Shown here piece after piece: positions 43,864 to 51,517 of a stretch of 64,000 bases of DNA. Source of the DNA: Bacillota bacterium. Lineage in GTDB: Bacteria > Bacillota > Clostridia > Oscillospirales > Ruminococcaceae. Within the stretch, counting starts at the first letter, position 1, and each line of letters opens with the position of its first letter. A model generated the notes under the pieces. That model saw only the letters and a program-made list of their open reading frames with translations, searched no databases and was not told where the DNA came from. The translations under genes were made by a program, and so were the position numbers. The DNA is taken from NCBI GenBank assembly GCA_023460035.1, contig JAEWRN010000004.1, positions 118,236 through 182,235 on the forward strand. The letters run 5' to 3'.

Positions 43864-44844
43864 TTAGGCAACCAAGAGGGCTTGTTGTCTGTGAAGAGCA
43901 GGCGGCAAGCCCTTTAGCTTTGCCTTGCTGCGACGGTTGTTGTAGTAGTCCAAATACTCAATTAGCTCTGTTTTGAAATGCTCCATTGACTTAAACTCCT
44001 GCAAGTAAAGGAGTTCACTTTTGAGCAAACCGAAGAAGTTTTCAATTACGGCGTTGTCCAGACAGTTGCCCTTTCGGCTCATGCTTTGCCGGATACCCTT
44101 GGCGTTCAGCATTCGCTGGTATTGCTTGTGCTGGTAGTGCCAGCCCTGGTCGGAATGCAGAATGAGATTTGTGCCGCTCGAAAGGTGCTCAAACGCCTTG
44201 TCCAGCATAGTTGTTACCATCGAAAGCACCGGTCTGTCTGAAATGGTGTAGCTGACAATATCCCTGCTGCATAAATCCAGAATTGGTGAGAGGTACAGCT
44301 TTTGCCCGAACAAGCTGAACTCCGTGACATCAGTTACCCACTTCTGATTGGGCAACTTAGCTACAAAGTCGCGTTCTAATAGGTTTGGTGCGATTTTGCC
44401 CACATCTCCCTTGTAGGAACGATATTTCTTCATTCTGACACGACAAACGATTCCAAGTTGCTTCATCAGTCGCTGCACGGTTTTGTGGTTGATAACATAG
44501 CCGTGGTTGTGCAACTCGTCCGTAATACGACGGTAGCCATATCGACCACGGTTTTCTGTGTAGATTTCAGTAATCCGCTCCTTGAGCTGGCTGTATTTGT
44601 CTGGTATTTCCGCCTGCTTTGCGTAGTAGTAATAAGTCGATCGTGGAAGATTTGCTACGTCAAGAAGGATGGATAGCTTATGCTTTTGCCTTAGCGCCGA
44701 GATTACTTGTGACCGCTCTCCCGCCGTACCCGTTCCGACACTAAGGCGTGCAAGTTTTTTAGATAGTCGTTCTCCGCGCGTAGCCTTTGATTTTCTGCGA
44801 TTAGGTCTTCTTCTACCTGTTTGGATGGTCTTGACAGCTTGCAC
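43864..44844 (-). CDS. IS3-family transposase OrfB (integrase core)
   Basis: A 326-codon frame. An HTH_21 region (RGRYGYRRITDELHNHGY) is followed by a DDE integrase core: first Asp in QKWVTDVTEFSL, second in LHSDQGWHYQ, Glu in NCLDNAVIENFFGLLKSE. It is full length, but it is normally made by -1 frameshifting from OrfA, whose frame is broken upstream by a stop. Its N-terminal about 50 residues are the overlap with orfA and not natural protein start. Confidence 0.9.
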   Translation of the reverse strand: MQAVKTIQTGRRRPNRRKSKATRGERLSKKLARLSVGTGTAGERSQVISALRQKHKLSILLDVANLPRSTYYYYAKQAEIPDKYSQLKERITEIYTENRGRYGYRRITDELHNHGYVINHKTVQRLMKQLGIVCRVRMKKYRSYKGDVGKIAPNLLERDFVAKLPNQKWVTDVTEFSLFGQKLYLSPILDLCSRDIVSYTISDRPVLSMVTTMLDKAFEHLSSGTNLILHSDQGWHYQHKQYQRMLNAKGIRQSMSRKGNCLDNAVIENFFGLLKSELLYLQEFKSMEHFKTELIEYLDYYNNRRSKAKLKGLPPALHRQQALLVA

Positions 44845-45047
44845 TTTTCACCACGTCCTCGCCGCTCCAGATACAGTCCTTCTGCTCCGTACGTCAGGTA
44901 AATTCGCTACCATAGTGCTACATTTTTGTGATCCGTATCAAATTCCTTTGCAGCTTCCACGCAGGACAACTTATGTTCCCGCATATATTCCACTACCTGT
45001 TGCTTGAATTCTCCCGTATGTCGCTTGTTCGGTATCCCTTTTGGCAT
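44703..45047 (-). pseudogene. IS3-family OrfA with nonsense mutation
   Basis: The ATG at 45,047 opens MPKGIPNKRHTGEFKQQVVE, a typical helix-turn-helix OrfA. Codon 47 is TAG (44,909-44,907), in the place where relatives have Glu or Gln (W-x-RIYLTYGAEGL). Beyond it the frame is intact to the TAA at 44,703, including the leucine-zipper region (EDLIAENQRLRAENDYLKNL). One base change thus disables it. Confidence 0.85.
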
Positions 45048-45103
45048 AGAAAAACACCCCATTTGTTTTCAGTATATCATACTGTCTAACAATTGGGGTG
45101 CTG

Positions 45104-45976
45104 TTCAAAACCGGCCTTTGGGTGGGCACGGTGTTTTACTATGTTGTATTGACCTATTTGACCGACCTGCAACTGCCGTTTGAACAAACTGCCCTTGCAA
45201 ACGAGCTCAACCAGCAGCAGTACCAGCTGGAACGCACTGTTTTCAGCGACATTGAATCTTATATGCGCCAGCGTGGCACCGGCCAAACCAGCACCCCCGT
45301 ACAAAGCGCTAATTCTGTACAACCCGGCAGTGTACAACAGCCCGGTTACACTTACCCCGGCAGTGCCGCGCAAGGTAGCGGCAGTTCACCAAACGGGTTT
45401 TCGCAAAGCGCCCCCGCCTACGACACAGTTGACACGTATGCAATGAAAATGAAATGGTACTGGTTTGTCACCAATATTCAAAGCATTCTTTCTGCTATTG
45501 TGTTTTTTCTTTATGCTCTAGTTTATTTCACAGGGTCTATTTATATGACCAATTATGGTATCCCTGTAGAAAAGTTCTATTCTCTATACCCTGCTCTTAG
45601 AGCTGTAGACTACTGCTACGCGATTGCCCTTATTCTACTTGGTGCCTTTTCTCTTGTCATTCGGCATGGGCTAAAAAAACGATACAAAAACGCTCCGTTT
45701 TATTACATGCTAAGCTATGCAGTCCCCTTGATTACCAGTTTTCTTTATACATTTGAAACCGGGCTTATCTTTGGAGTCTCCACCTTTACACTGGCCCTTT
45801 TAATGCAAATTCCCGTCATGGGTGGATATATCGTTTTAAACTATGTTTATTTTAAGAAGCGCCATCACCTATTCCCAAATACTTCATCTAATTACACTAC
45901 GTTTGCTAAAGCTAATCTCATTATTATTGCTGTCGTCGCGCTTCTTGGCTTTGTTGGCACTTTCGGTACTTTTTAG
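45104..45976 (+). pseudogene. Membrane-protein gene, 3' half cut by IS3
   Basis: About 290 codons with no native start. The first segment (FKTGLWVGTVFYYVVLTYL) is a membrane helix, then a Gln/Ser/Gly/Pro-rich linker, then about five membrane helices to the end (LIIIAVVALLGFVGTFG). Joined to the 5' half it would give a protein of about 400 residues with a cytoplasmic helical domain, one helix, a linker and a helix bundle. A GTG at 45,098 inside the IS end could allow translation, but without the N-terminal domain. Confidence 0.75.
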
Positions 45977-46075
45977 CACTTTTTATTTATTTTCTACCGT
46001 TAACTGCATAAAAAATCCACAAGCTCACAGAAGCTATCCCAAAATTTACAACCTTCTTTTGGCATAATAAAGCAC

Positions 46076-46109
46076 AACAAAGGGCACCCTGATGGGTGCC
46101 CTTTGTTTT
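46076..46109. terminator. Bidirectional terminator
   Basis: ACAAAGGGCACC / GGTGCCCTTTGT with short loop and TTTT, between the split gene and the convergent PfkB kinase. Confidence 0.88.
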
Positions 46110-47040
46110 AACTAATTTGTTGCAGCTTTACCTGTGGCAACAGTGCTTTTGCCTGCTGCATTGTGGGCGGCGCGCTGCCGGGCTGCATTACCTTTGCCGC
46201 AGAAACCGCCATTGCCCAGCGGGCCTGCTCGCAAAAAGGCAGCCGACGCTGCGCACCGTCACAAAGGGCTGCCACCATGGCATCGCCGGCACCCACGGTG
46301 CTTTGCACGGCAACCGCAAGCCCCGGCGCATAATACGTGCCCTCTTGGGCCACAAACAGCGCGCCGCGCGCGCCCAGCGAAACCACGACCTGTGCGCACC
46401 CCTGCCGTTGCAGCGTTTGGGCTGCTGCGGCAAAGCCCTCTACCGTAGAAATGGTTTTACCCACAAGTTGGCACAGTTCCGCTTCATTCGGCTTCACCAG
46501 CTGGGGGCCGGCAGCCAGCACATCGGCAAGCAGCGCCCCCTCTAAATCCGCATACAACAACGCACCCGCCTGTTTGCACCGCACGCCCCAGCGGGCGGGC
46601 AAATTGCCCGGCACCCCGGCCGGGGCACCACCTGCAAGCACCACCCGGTCACCGGGCTGCAACCGGGCGAACAGGCTTTCTTCCAGCTTTGCAAGCTCCC
46701 CCTTTTTCACTGTGGGGCCGGGCTCGTTAATATCGGTGTAAGTGCCGCTTTGCGGGTCCACTATTTTAAGGTTGGTGCGCGTTTCACCGCTGATGCGTAC
46801 AAAATCGTGCTGTATGCCCATTGCCGCCAGCCGCCGCGCAATATCGCTGCCGGTCGCGCCCCCTAAAAAGCCAAGCGCCTTATTGGGCTGCCCCAGTTCG
46901 TGCAACACCTTTGAAACATTGATGCCCTTGCCCCCTGGGTCAAGTTGCAGCGCTTTTACACGGTTCACCCTGTCAATTGCAAACTGTGGCACCTGTAAGG
47001 TTTTATCCAGTGCGGGGTTTAGTGTAACGGTATCAATCAT
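46108..47040 (-). CDS. PfkB family hexose-phosphate kinase (1-phosphofructokinase-like)
   Basis: A 310-residue sugar kinase of the FruK/LacC branch: MIDTVTLNPALDKTLQVP start, PfkB motif 1 DPGGKGINVSKVLHELG, an anion-hole motif STVGAGDAMVAAL with the catalytic Asp, and FLGGATGSD. The substrate is fructose-1-phosphate or tagatose-6-phosphate. No fructose PTS is adjacent, so the branch is not decided. The ATG overlaps the stop of the GrpB gene by 4 bp. Confidence 0.9.
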   Translation of the reverse strand: MIDTVTLNPALDKTLQVPQFAIDRVNRVKALQLDPGGKGINVSKVLHELGQPNKALGFLGGATGSDIARRLAAMGIQHDFVRISGETRTNLKIVDPQSGTYTDINEPGPTVKKGELAKLEESLFARLQPGDRVVLAGGAPAGVPGNLPARWGVRCKQAGALLYADLEGALLADVLAAGPQLVKPNEAELCQLVGKTISTVEGFAAAAQTLQRQGCAQVVVSLGARGALFVAQEGTYYAPGLAVAVQSTVGAGDAMVAALCDGAQRRLPFCEQARWAMAVSAAKVMQPGSAPPTMQQAKALLPQVKLQQIS

Positions 47041-47648
47041 GGGGTATCCTCCGCCTTTGCTTTACTTTGCGGGTCATATTTGCCCGGCCAGCGCTGCCGC
47101 GCCTTTGCGGTGACTTGCTGCACAAACTCGGTTTTGGCAGCAGTGTACCCATCCCGGTCGTGCTCGTACTGCTGTTGCAGCCCGCGCTTTAGGGCGGCAT
47201 ACTGGGCGGCGACGGCCTTTTCAACCTGCAAATAATCGCGAAAATACAATTCTCCCCAGTCGCTCACCACCCGCAGATGCAGATGAAACACCCGTGCCGC
47301 AAAGCCATCTGGGGTGTAACCCTGATTAAAAGAAAGCTTGGGCGTGGGAGACATTTCTTCGCACATCAGCACCCAGCCGCCGCGCACCAAAGCCTCTTTT
47401 GCGGCCGGTACCTGCGCGGGGTCTGCAAGCTCTGCCAAAATATCCACCGTGGGTTTTGACAGCAACCCCTCCACCGCCGTACTGCCAATATGGCTGATGC
47501 GTGCGACCGACACACCCGCCAGCTGGCGGCGCACCTCGGCCTCTTTTTCGCGGTACCACTGTGGGTACTGCGGATTATATTCTTTTAACTGGATGGGAAA
47601 CAGCTGCCACAGCTCTTGCAGCGTCATTTCGGATAATGGTTTTTGCAT
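47037..47648 (-). CDS. GrpB family protein (UPF0157)
   Basis: A 203-residue protein of the nucleotidyltransferase-like GrpB family. Typical features are YNPQYPQWYREKEAEV, ISHIGSTAVEGLLSKPTVDIL (21 residues; the HIGSTAV core is diagnostic) and FHLHLRVVSDWGELYFRDYL. ATG at 47,648 follows GGGAGG. It is the first gene of a two-gene operon with the sugar kinase. The biochemical role is unknown. Confidence 0.88.
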   Translation of the reverse strand: MQKPLSEMTLQELWQLFPIQLKEYNPQYPQWYREKEAEVRRQLAGVSVARISHIGSTAVEGLLSKPTVDILAELADPAQVPAAKEALVRGGWVLMCEEMSPTPKLSFNQGYTPDGFAARVFHLHLRVVSDWGELYFRDYLQVEKAVAAQYAALKRGLQQQYEHDRDGYTAAKTEFVQQVTAKARQRWPGKYDPQSKAKAEDTP

Positions 47649-47719
47649 GTTGACCTCCCGCCGGGTTTTGTTTCAGTATAGCACAACCGCACAAAAACGA
47701 AACCCCGCCCGTACCCCAA

Positions 47720-47791
47720 TTGCGGTAAAAGCACTGCTTGTGCTATACTGATGTAAATTTATAAACCCTCCATATTAACACCAGAGTTTGC
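47720..47791 (+). promoter_or_regulatory. Promoter of the MerR gene with a half-operator
   Basis: -35 TTGCGG (47,720-47,725), 18-bp spacer, -10 TATACT (47,744-47,749). The box CACCAGAGTTTGC (47,779-47,791) is shared with the operator at 48,582, so the MerR protein may bind here to control itself. Confidence 0.55.
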
Positions 47792-47827
47792 CCCCGCGCT
47801 ATTGTGGTAAACGAAAGAGGTGACAGG

Positions 47828-48568
47828 ATGCAAACTTACCGCACCGCGCAGCTGGCCGCACTGTTTGGCATTCACCCCAATACCGTGCGGCTGTACGAAC
47901 AGATTGGTTTTATTACCCCCGCGCCGCGTGCCGCAAACGGGTACCGCTGCTTTACTGATTTGCAGTGCGCACAAATTCGCCTGTTGCGCACGGCCTTACA
48001 GGTAGAGATTGTACAAAACGGCGTGCGCAAAACGGCCGTGAACACCGTAAAGGCAGCCGCCATCCCCGATTTTGATGCGGCATTACAGTATGCGCAGCAA
48101 TATTTACAGCTGGTGCAGGCAGAGCAGCAGCGTGCAGAAGAAGGCTTATACAGTGCGCAGGCAATTTTGCACCACCAACCGCCCGCCGCGGGCCCACTGT
48201 TGGGCCGCAAACAGGCCGCGGATACACTGGGCATTACAATTGACACCCTGCGTAACTGGGAGATGAACGGCCTGCTGCGGGTCAAACGGCGGCAAAACGG
48301 GTACCGCGTTTACACCCCGGCAGACTTGCGCCTGCTGCGGGTCATCCGCTCGCTGCGGTATGCCAATTTTTCGATTGCCTCCATTTTGCGCATGATGGGG
48401 GCACTATCGCAAGACCCCGATGCCGACCTGCGCACCGCGCTGGACACCCCGCAGGCGGACGATGCTATTTCTGCCTGTGACAAACTGCTAACCTCGCTGC
48501 ACACCGCAAACACCAACGCGCAGGATATGCTGTTACAGCTTGGGCAGATGCAGGCACGCTTCTCTTAA
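47828..48568 (+). CDS. MerR-type regulator with two MerR helix-turn-helix domains
   Basis: A 246-residue regulator with duplicated DNA-binding domains: residues 1-70 (YRTAQLAALFGIHPNTVRLYEQIG, partly quoted: HPNTVRLYEQIGF) and about 130-200 (RKQAADTLGITIDTLRNWE). The effector region is short. ATG at 47,828 follows AGAGGTGACAGG. It precedes an ABC exporter whose promoter holds a perfect MerR-type operator, so it is the likely activator and repressor. The inducer is unknown, probably a drug or toxin. Confidence 0.9.
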   Translation: MQTYRTAQLAALFGIHPNTVRLYEQIGFITPAPRAANGYRCFTDLQCAQIRLLRTALQVEIVQNGVRKTAVNTVKAAAIPDFDAALQYAQQYLQLVQAEQQRAEEGLYSAQAILHHQPPAAGPLLGRKQAADTLGITIDTLRNWEMNGLLRVKRRQNGYRVYTPADLRLLRVIRSLRYANFSIASILRMMGALSQDPDADLRTALDTPQADDAISACDKLLTSLHTANTNAQDMLLQLGQMQARFS

Positions 48569-48578
48569 ACTCTCCACT

Positions 48579-48609
48579 TTGCCACCAGAGTTTGCTCTGG
48601 TGGTATTCT
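48579..48609 (+). promoter_or_regulatory. MerR-type operator-promoter of the ABC exporter
   Basis: -35 TTGCCA (48,579-48,584) and -10 TATTCT (48,604-48,609) are 19 bp apart, the long spacer typical of MerR-activated promoters. The perfect dyad CCACCAGAG-tttg-CTCTGGTGG (48,582-48,603) fills the spacer. MerR proteins untwist such promoters to activate them. Confidence 0.85.
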
Positions 48610-48641
48610 TTTTTCATTCGGCAAAAGAGAGGAGCGTTTTT

Positions 48642-49379
48642 GTGGAACCAGTGATTCAATTAGAGCATCTTTGCAAGAGCTATGGCGGCGTACCCGCACT
48701 GCAAGACCTGAGCCTCACCGTGCAGCGCGGAGAAATTTTTGGCCTGCTTGGGCCAAACGGGGCGGGCAAAAGCACCACGGTAGAATGTGCCCTTGGCACC
48801 CGGCAGCCCGACAAAGGGCAGGCGCACATTTTGGGGCTTAGCCCCATTACCCAGCGCAAGGTTCTGTTTCAACAGGTGGGGGTACAGTTTCAGGAGGCCT
48901 ATTACCCCGAAAAAATACGGGTGGGCGAGCTTTGCGAAATGACCTCGTCCCTTTACAAAACCGCCGCGCCCACTGCCCCGCTGCTTGCGCAGTTTGGGCT
49001 AAAAGGCAAAGAAAAACAAATGGTGGGTGATTTGTCCGGCGGGCAAAAGCAGGCCCTTTTTATTGTGCTGGCGCTGTTGCCCATGCCCAGTGTCGTATTT
49101 TTAGACGAGCTGACCACCGGGCTGGACACCCGCGCGCGCCGCGCGGTGTGGCGCCACTTGGCGAAGCTGAAAGAACAGGGGCTGACGATTTTTTTGACCT
49201 CCCACTTTATGGACGAAGTAGAGGCACTGTGCGACCGCATTTGCGTGCTGCAAAAAGGGCGGCCGGTATTTACCGGCACCGTGCAGCAGGCACTTAAACA
49301 AACACATTGCGCCCACATGGAGGACGCGTACCTTTGCCTTGCGGGCGAAACACAGGAGGGGCAGGATGAAAGCATTTAA
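48642..49379 (+). CDS. ABC transporter ATP-binding protein (drug-export type)
   Basis: A 245-residue ATPase: Walker A GPNGAGKST, signature LSGGQKQALF, Walker B SVVFLDELTTGLD and the switch His in LTSHFMDEVE. The start is a GTG at 48,642 after AGAGGAGCG. It overlaps the permease gene by 14 bp. With the MerR gene upstream it forms an inducible exporter. Confidence 0.93.
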   Translation: MEPVIQLEHLCKSYGGVPALQDLSLTVQRGEIFGLLGPNGAGKSTTVECALGTRQPDKGQAHILGLSPITQRKVLFQQVGVQFQEAYYPEKIRVGELCEMTSSLYKTAAPTAPLLAQFGLKGKEKQMVGDLSGGQKQALFIVLALLPMPSVVFLDELTTGLDTRARRAVWRHLAKLKEQGLTIFLTSHFMDEVEALCDRICVLQKGRPVFTGTVQQALKQTHCAHMEDAYLCLAGETQEGQDESI

Positions 49380-50109
49380 AACGCTGCTGAAAACAGAAAT
49401 CAAGCTGTCGCTGCGCGACATGAACATGCCGATTTTCGCAATCATTATGCCGTTTGTCGTCACGGTGCTCATAGGGCTGATCTACGGCAGCAAAGCGGCT
49501 TACCCCGGTGCCCCCTACACCTTTTTACAGCAATCGTTTGGGGCACTGGTCACTATTGCCATTTGTGCGGGCGGTGTGATGGGGCTGCCGCTGGTCGTTG
49601 CGGGTTACCGGCAAAAAAAGATTTTAAAGCGGTTTCGCACCACCCCCACCGGCCCGGTGCTGTTGCTGGGCGTGCAACTGGTGCTTTATGCCTTATACGC
49701 AATCGCGTCGCTTGTGCTGACCTTTTTGGCGGCGTGGCTGCTGTTTGGGTTTCATTTTTCGGGCTCTCCGCTGCTGTTTACCGGCACCTACCTGCTGGTG
49801 ATGCTGTCGATGTTCAGCATTGGCCTGCTGGTGGGGGGTGTTGCGCGGGACGAAAAAATTGCCAGCATTTTAGCCAGCGTGCTGTACTTCCCGATGCTGG
49901 TTTTTTCCGGCGCGACCCTGCCGTACGAGGTAATGCCCCCGGTGTTGCAGCGCTTTGCCGACGTGCTGCCACTGACACAGTGCATTAAGCTGCTGAAAGC
50001 CACGACGCTGGGCCTGCCGCTGGGCAGTGTGTGGTTCCCGCTGGCACTGCTTGCCGGTGTTGCAGTGGTGTGCACGGTGCTTGCGGTGCGTTTTTTCAGG
50101 TGGGAATAA
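49366..50109 (+). CDS. ABC-2 type transporter permease
   Basis: A 247-residue permease with six hydrophobic segments and the family motif LYFPMLVFSGATLPYEVMP near residue 185. ATG at 49,366 uses an AGGAGG site inside the ATPase gene. It belongs with the ATPase as a probable drug or peptide exporter. The operon ends at a strong terminator. Confidence 0.92.
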   Translation: MKAFKTLLKTEIKLSLRDMNMPIFAIIMPFVVTVLIGLIYGSKAAYPGAPYTFLQQSFGALVTIAICAGGVMGLPLVVAGYRQKKILKRFRTTPTGPVLLLGVQLVLYALYAIASLVLTFLAAWLLFGFHFSGSPLLFTGTYLLVMLSMFSIGLLVGGVARDEKIASILASVLYFPMLVFSGATLPYEVMPPVLQRFADVLPLTQCIKLLKATTLGLPLGSVWFPLALLAGVAVVCTVLAVRFFRWE

Positions 50110-50113
50110 CAAT

Positions 50114-50156
50114 AAAAAACGGGCCGAACACCCTGCGTGTTCAGCCTGTTTTTTTA
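50114..50156 (+). terminator. Terminator after the ABC exporter
   Basis: AAAACGGGCcGAACAC / GTGTTCaGCCTGTTTT with TTTTTTT on the right and A-rich on the left. Confidence 0.88.
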
Positions 50157-50187
50157 TTTTGCTTTTTAAAACGCCTAAAAGGTGCGT

Positions 50188-50850
50188 TTATTTTACAACT
50201 TGCAAAAACGGTTTTGCATCCAGCGGCTCGGTAGAGTGCATTTTTTCTTTTGCAATTTTGCGAAAGACCATTTTCTGCACCGGCTTTGAAAGCCGCAGCA
50301 CCAGCGCCCTGCCCTTTGAAAAATATTCCGGCTGTGCAAATTCATTCGCTTTTTGTTTGTCAAAGCAGCCGTCCTGCGCAAACTGTGTACCCGCCTGTAC
50401 AAACGGGGCCAATACCTTTTCGCGTTGCTGGTCCGGCACAAAACTCACCCCAAACATACCGCCTTTTAGCAAGGTGCCGTTGTAAATGCAGCCCAAATAC
50501 GCAGGCAGCGTTTCAAGGTATGCTTCGCAGCAGCGCAGCTGGCAGCCTTCGACAAAGCCCCCTTGCAGCAAAAAGCTAATTTTCGTTTTGCCCGCTTTCG
50601 GGGTAAGCGTTTCTAAAAACTCCAGCATCATACCGGGCACACACTCGACAAACAGCGGCAGGGCAAACAGCACATCGTCGTTTTGCGCAAAAGCATCGCG
50701 AATTTGCGGCCAGGTATCGCGCCGGGCAAGGTAGTGCCGCTCGGTGGTATTGCCCTGTGCTTCAAAGCCGCTGCAAAACGCAGTGAGGATTTTATCGGTA
50801 TTGCTGGCCGCGACGGCGCGCGGCGTACAGCTAACAATGAGCAAGTGCAT
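50188..50850 (-). CDS. Flavodoxin-like (NADPH-dependent FMN reductase fold) protein
   Basis: A 220-residue protein with the phosphate-loop start LLIVSCTPRAVAASNTDKIL and the second motif FALPLFVECVPGMMLEFLE, which together bind FMN in flavodoxin-like folds. Several Cys residues occur but no compact Fe-S motif is seen. ATG at 50,850 lies inside the preceding gene, with AAAAGGGGGCG upstream. The overlap of 20 bp implies translational coupling with the partner flavoprotein. Confidence 0.78.
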   Translation of the reverse strand: MHLLIVSCTPRAVAASNTDKILTAFCSGFEAQGNTTERHYLARRDTWPQIRDAFAQNDDVLFALPLFVECVPGMMLEFLETLTPKAGKTKISFLLQGGFVEGCQLRCCEAYLETLPAYLGCIYNGTLLKGGMFGVSFVPDQQREKVLAPFVQAGTQFAQDGCFDKQKANEFAQPEYFSKGRALVLRLSKPVQKMVFRKIAKEKMHSTEPLDAKPFLQVVK

Positions 50851-51349
50851 CAAACGCCGCCCCCTTTTCTTCAAATGGATACGCCCCCAGCGACACCCCG
50901 TGCAGGTTTAGCATGGCGCGGGCCAGCCAGCGGTTCAGGTAAGCGTTGTCGCTTTGCCCGGTGTACAGCACCGCCGCCGCAAGTTTTTTGTGGTACCGCG
51001 GTATATGGCGCATCTGCCCATCCACTATGGTCAAATACATGGTGGCAAGCGGTAAAATGCGGTCAAACAGATTTTTGGTCTGATAGCTGAGAAACCCCAG
51101 TTTGGTGTCACAGACAAAAACGACCGCCTTCACCTGCAAAAATTTCAGCATCAGCGGCTCGTAATCGTCGTGGATGGGGCAGCGCCCCGGTGTTTTCAAC
51201 CAGCAACTGTTGCAGCCAAGGCAGGCGCTGATTTTCATCTGCTGTGTGTAAACAACCTCTGCCTGCGGCAGTGTCTCTGCCAGTTGCCCTATCAGCTCTG
51301 CCGCGCCCTCGTGCTGGGGCGGCAAGGTGCTGACGATGAGATATTCCAT
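50831..51349 (-). CDS. Iron-sulfur flavoprotein-like (flavodoxin fold) protein
   Basis: A 172-residue flavodoxin-fold protein. The compact motif C-x2-C-x2-C-x7-C (CLGCNSCWLKTPGRC) followed by PIHDDYEPL matches the [4Fe-4S]-binding segment of iron-sulfur flavoproteins, which shuttle electrons in anaerobes. ATG at 51,349 follows GGAAGAG. It is the first of two overlapping flavodoxin-like genes, so they may form a heteromer or serve one pathway. Partners are unknown. Confidence 0.85.
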   Translation of the reverse strand: MEYLIVSTLPPQHEGAAELIGQLAETLPQAEVVYTQQMKISACLGCNSCWLKTPGRCPIHDDYEPLMLKFLQVKAVVFVCDTKLGFLSYQTKNLFDRILPLATMYLTIVDGQMRHIPRYHKKLAAAVLYTGQSDNAYLNRWLARAMLNLHGVSLGAYPFEEKGAAFDALAHC

Positions 51350-51445
51350 TGTACTCTTCCCCACTTTTCCCAAACTTTGGTTTTTGTAACAACAGTATAC
51401 CCGTTCTGCCAAGGTTGCGCAAGCAACGTTACCTGGCAAATGGGC

Positions 51446-51496
51446 AAAAAAAAGCCTGCCACACCACAATGCGGTGCACAGCAGGTCTTTTTCGTT
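51446..51496 (-). terminator. Terminator of the glycoside hydrolase gene
   Basis: Minus strand: ACCTGC...GCAGGC outer stem with an inner CACC/GGTG stem, then eight T residues. Confidence 0.75.
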
Positions 51497-51517
51497 TTTT
51501 ATTGCAGGTTGCCGGGG

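Larger units (their letters stand above)
43834..45102 (-). mobile_element. IS3-family insertion sequence (degenerate)
   Basis: About 1.27 kb. The ends are inverted repeats: left TGACCCCAAAAAGTTAGACA, right complement AGCACCCCAATTGTTAGACA; the inner GTTAGACA is exact. It carries orfA and orfB on the minus strand in the usual overlapping, frameshift-linked order. orfA has an internal stop, so the element is probably immobile on its own. No clear target duplication was found. It splits a membrane-protein gene. Confidence 0.88.
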
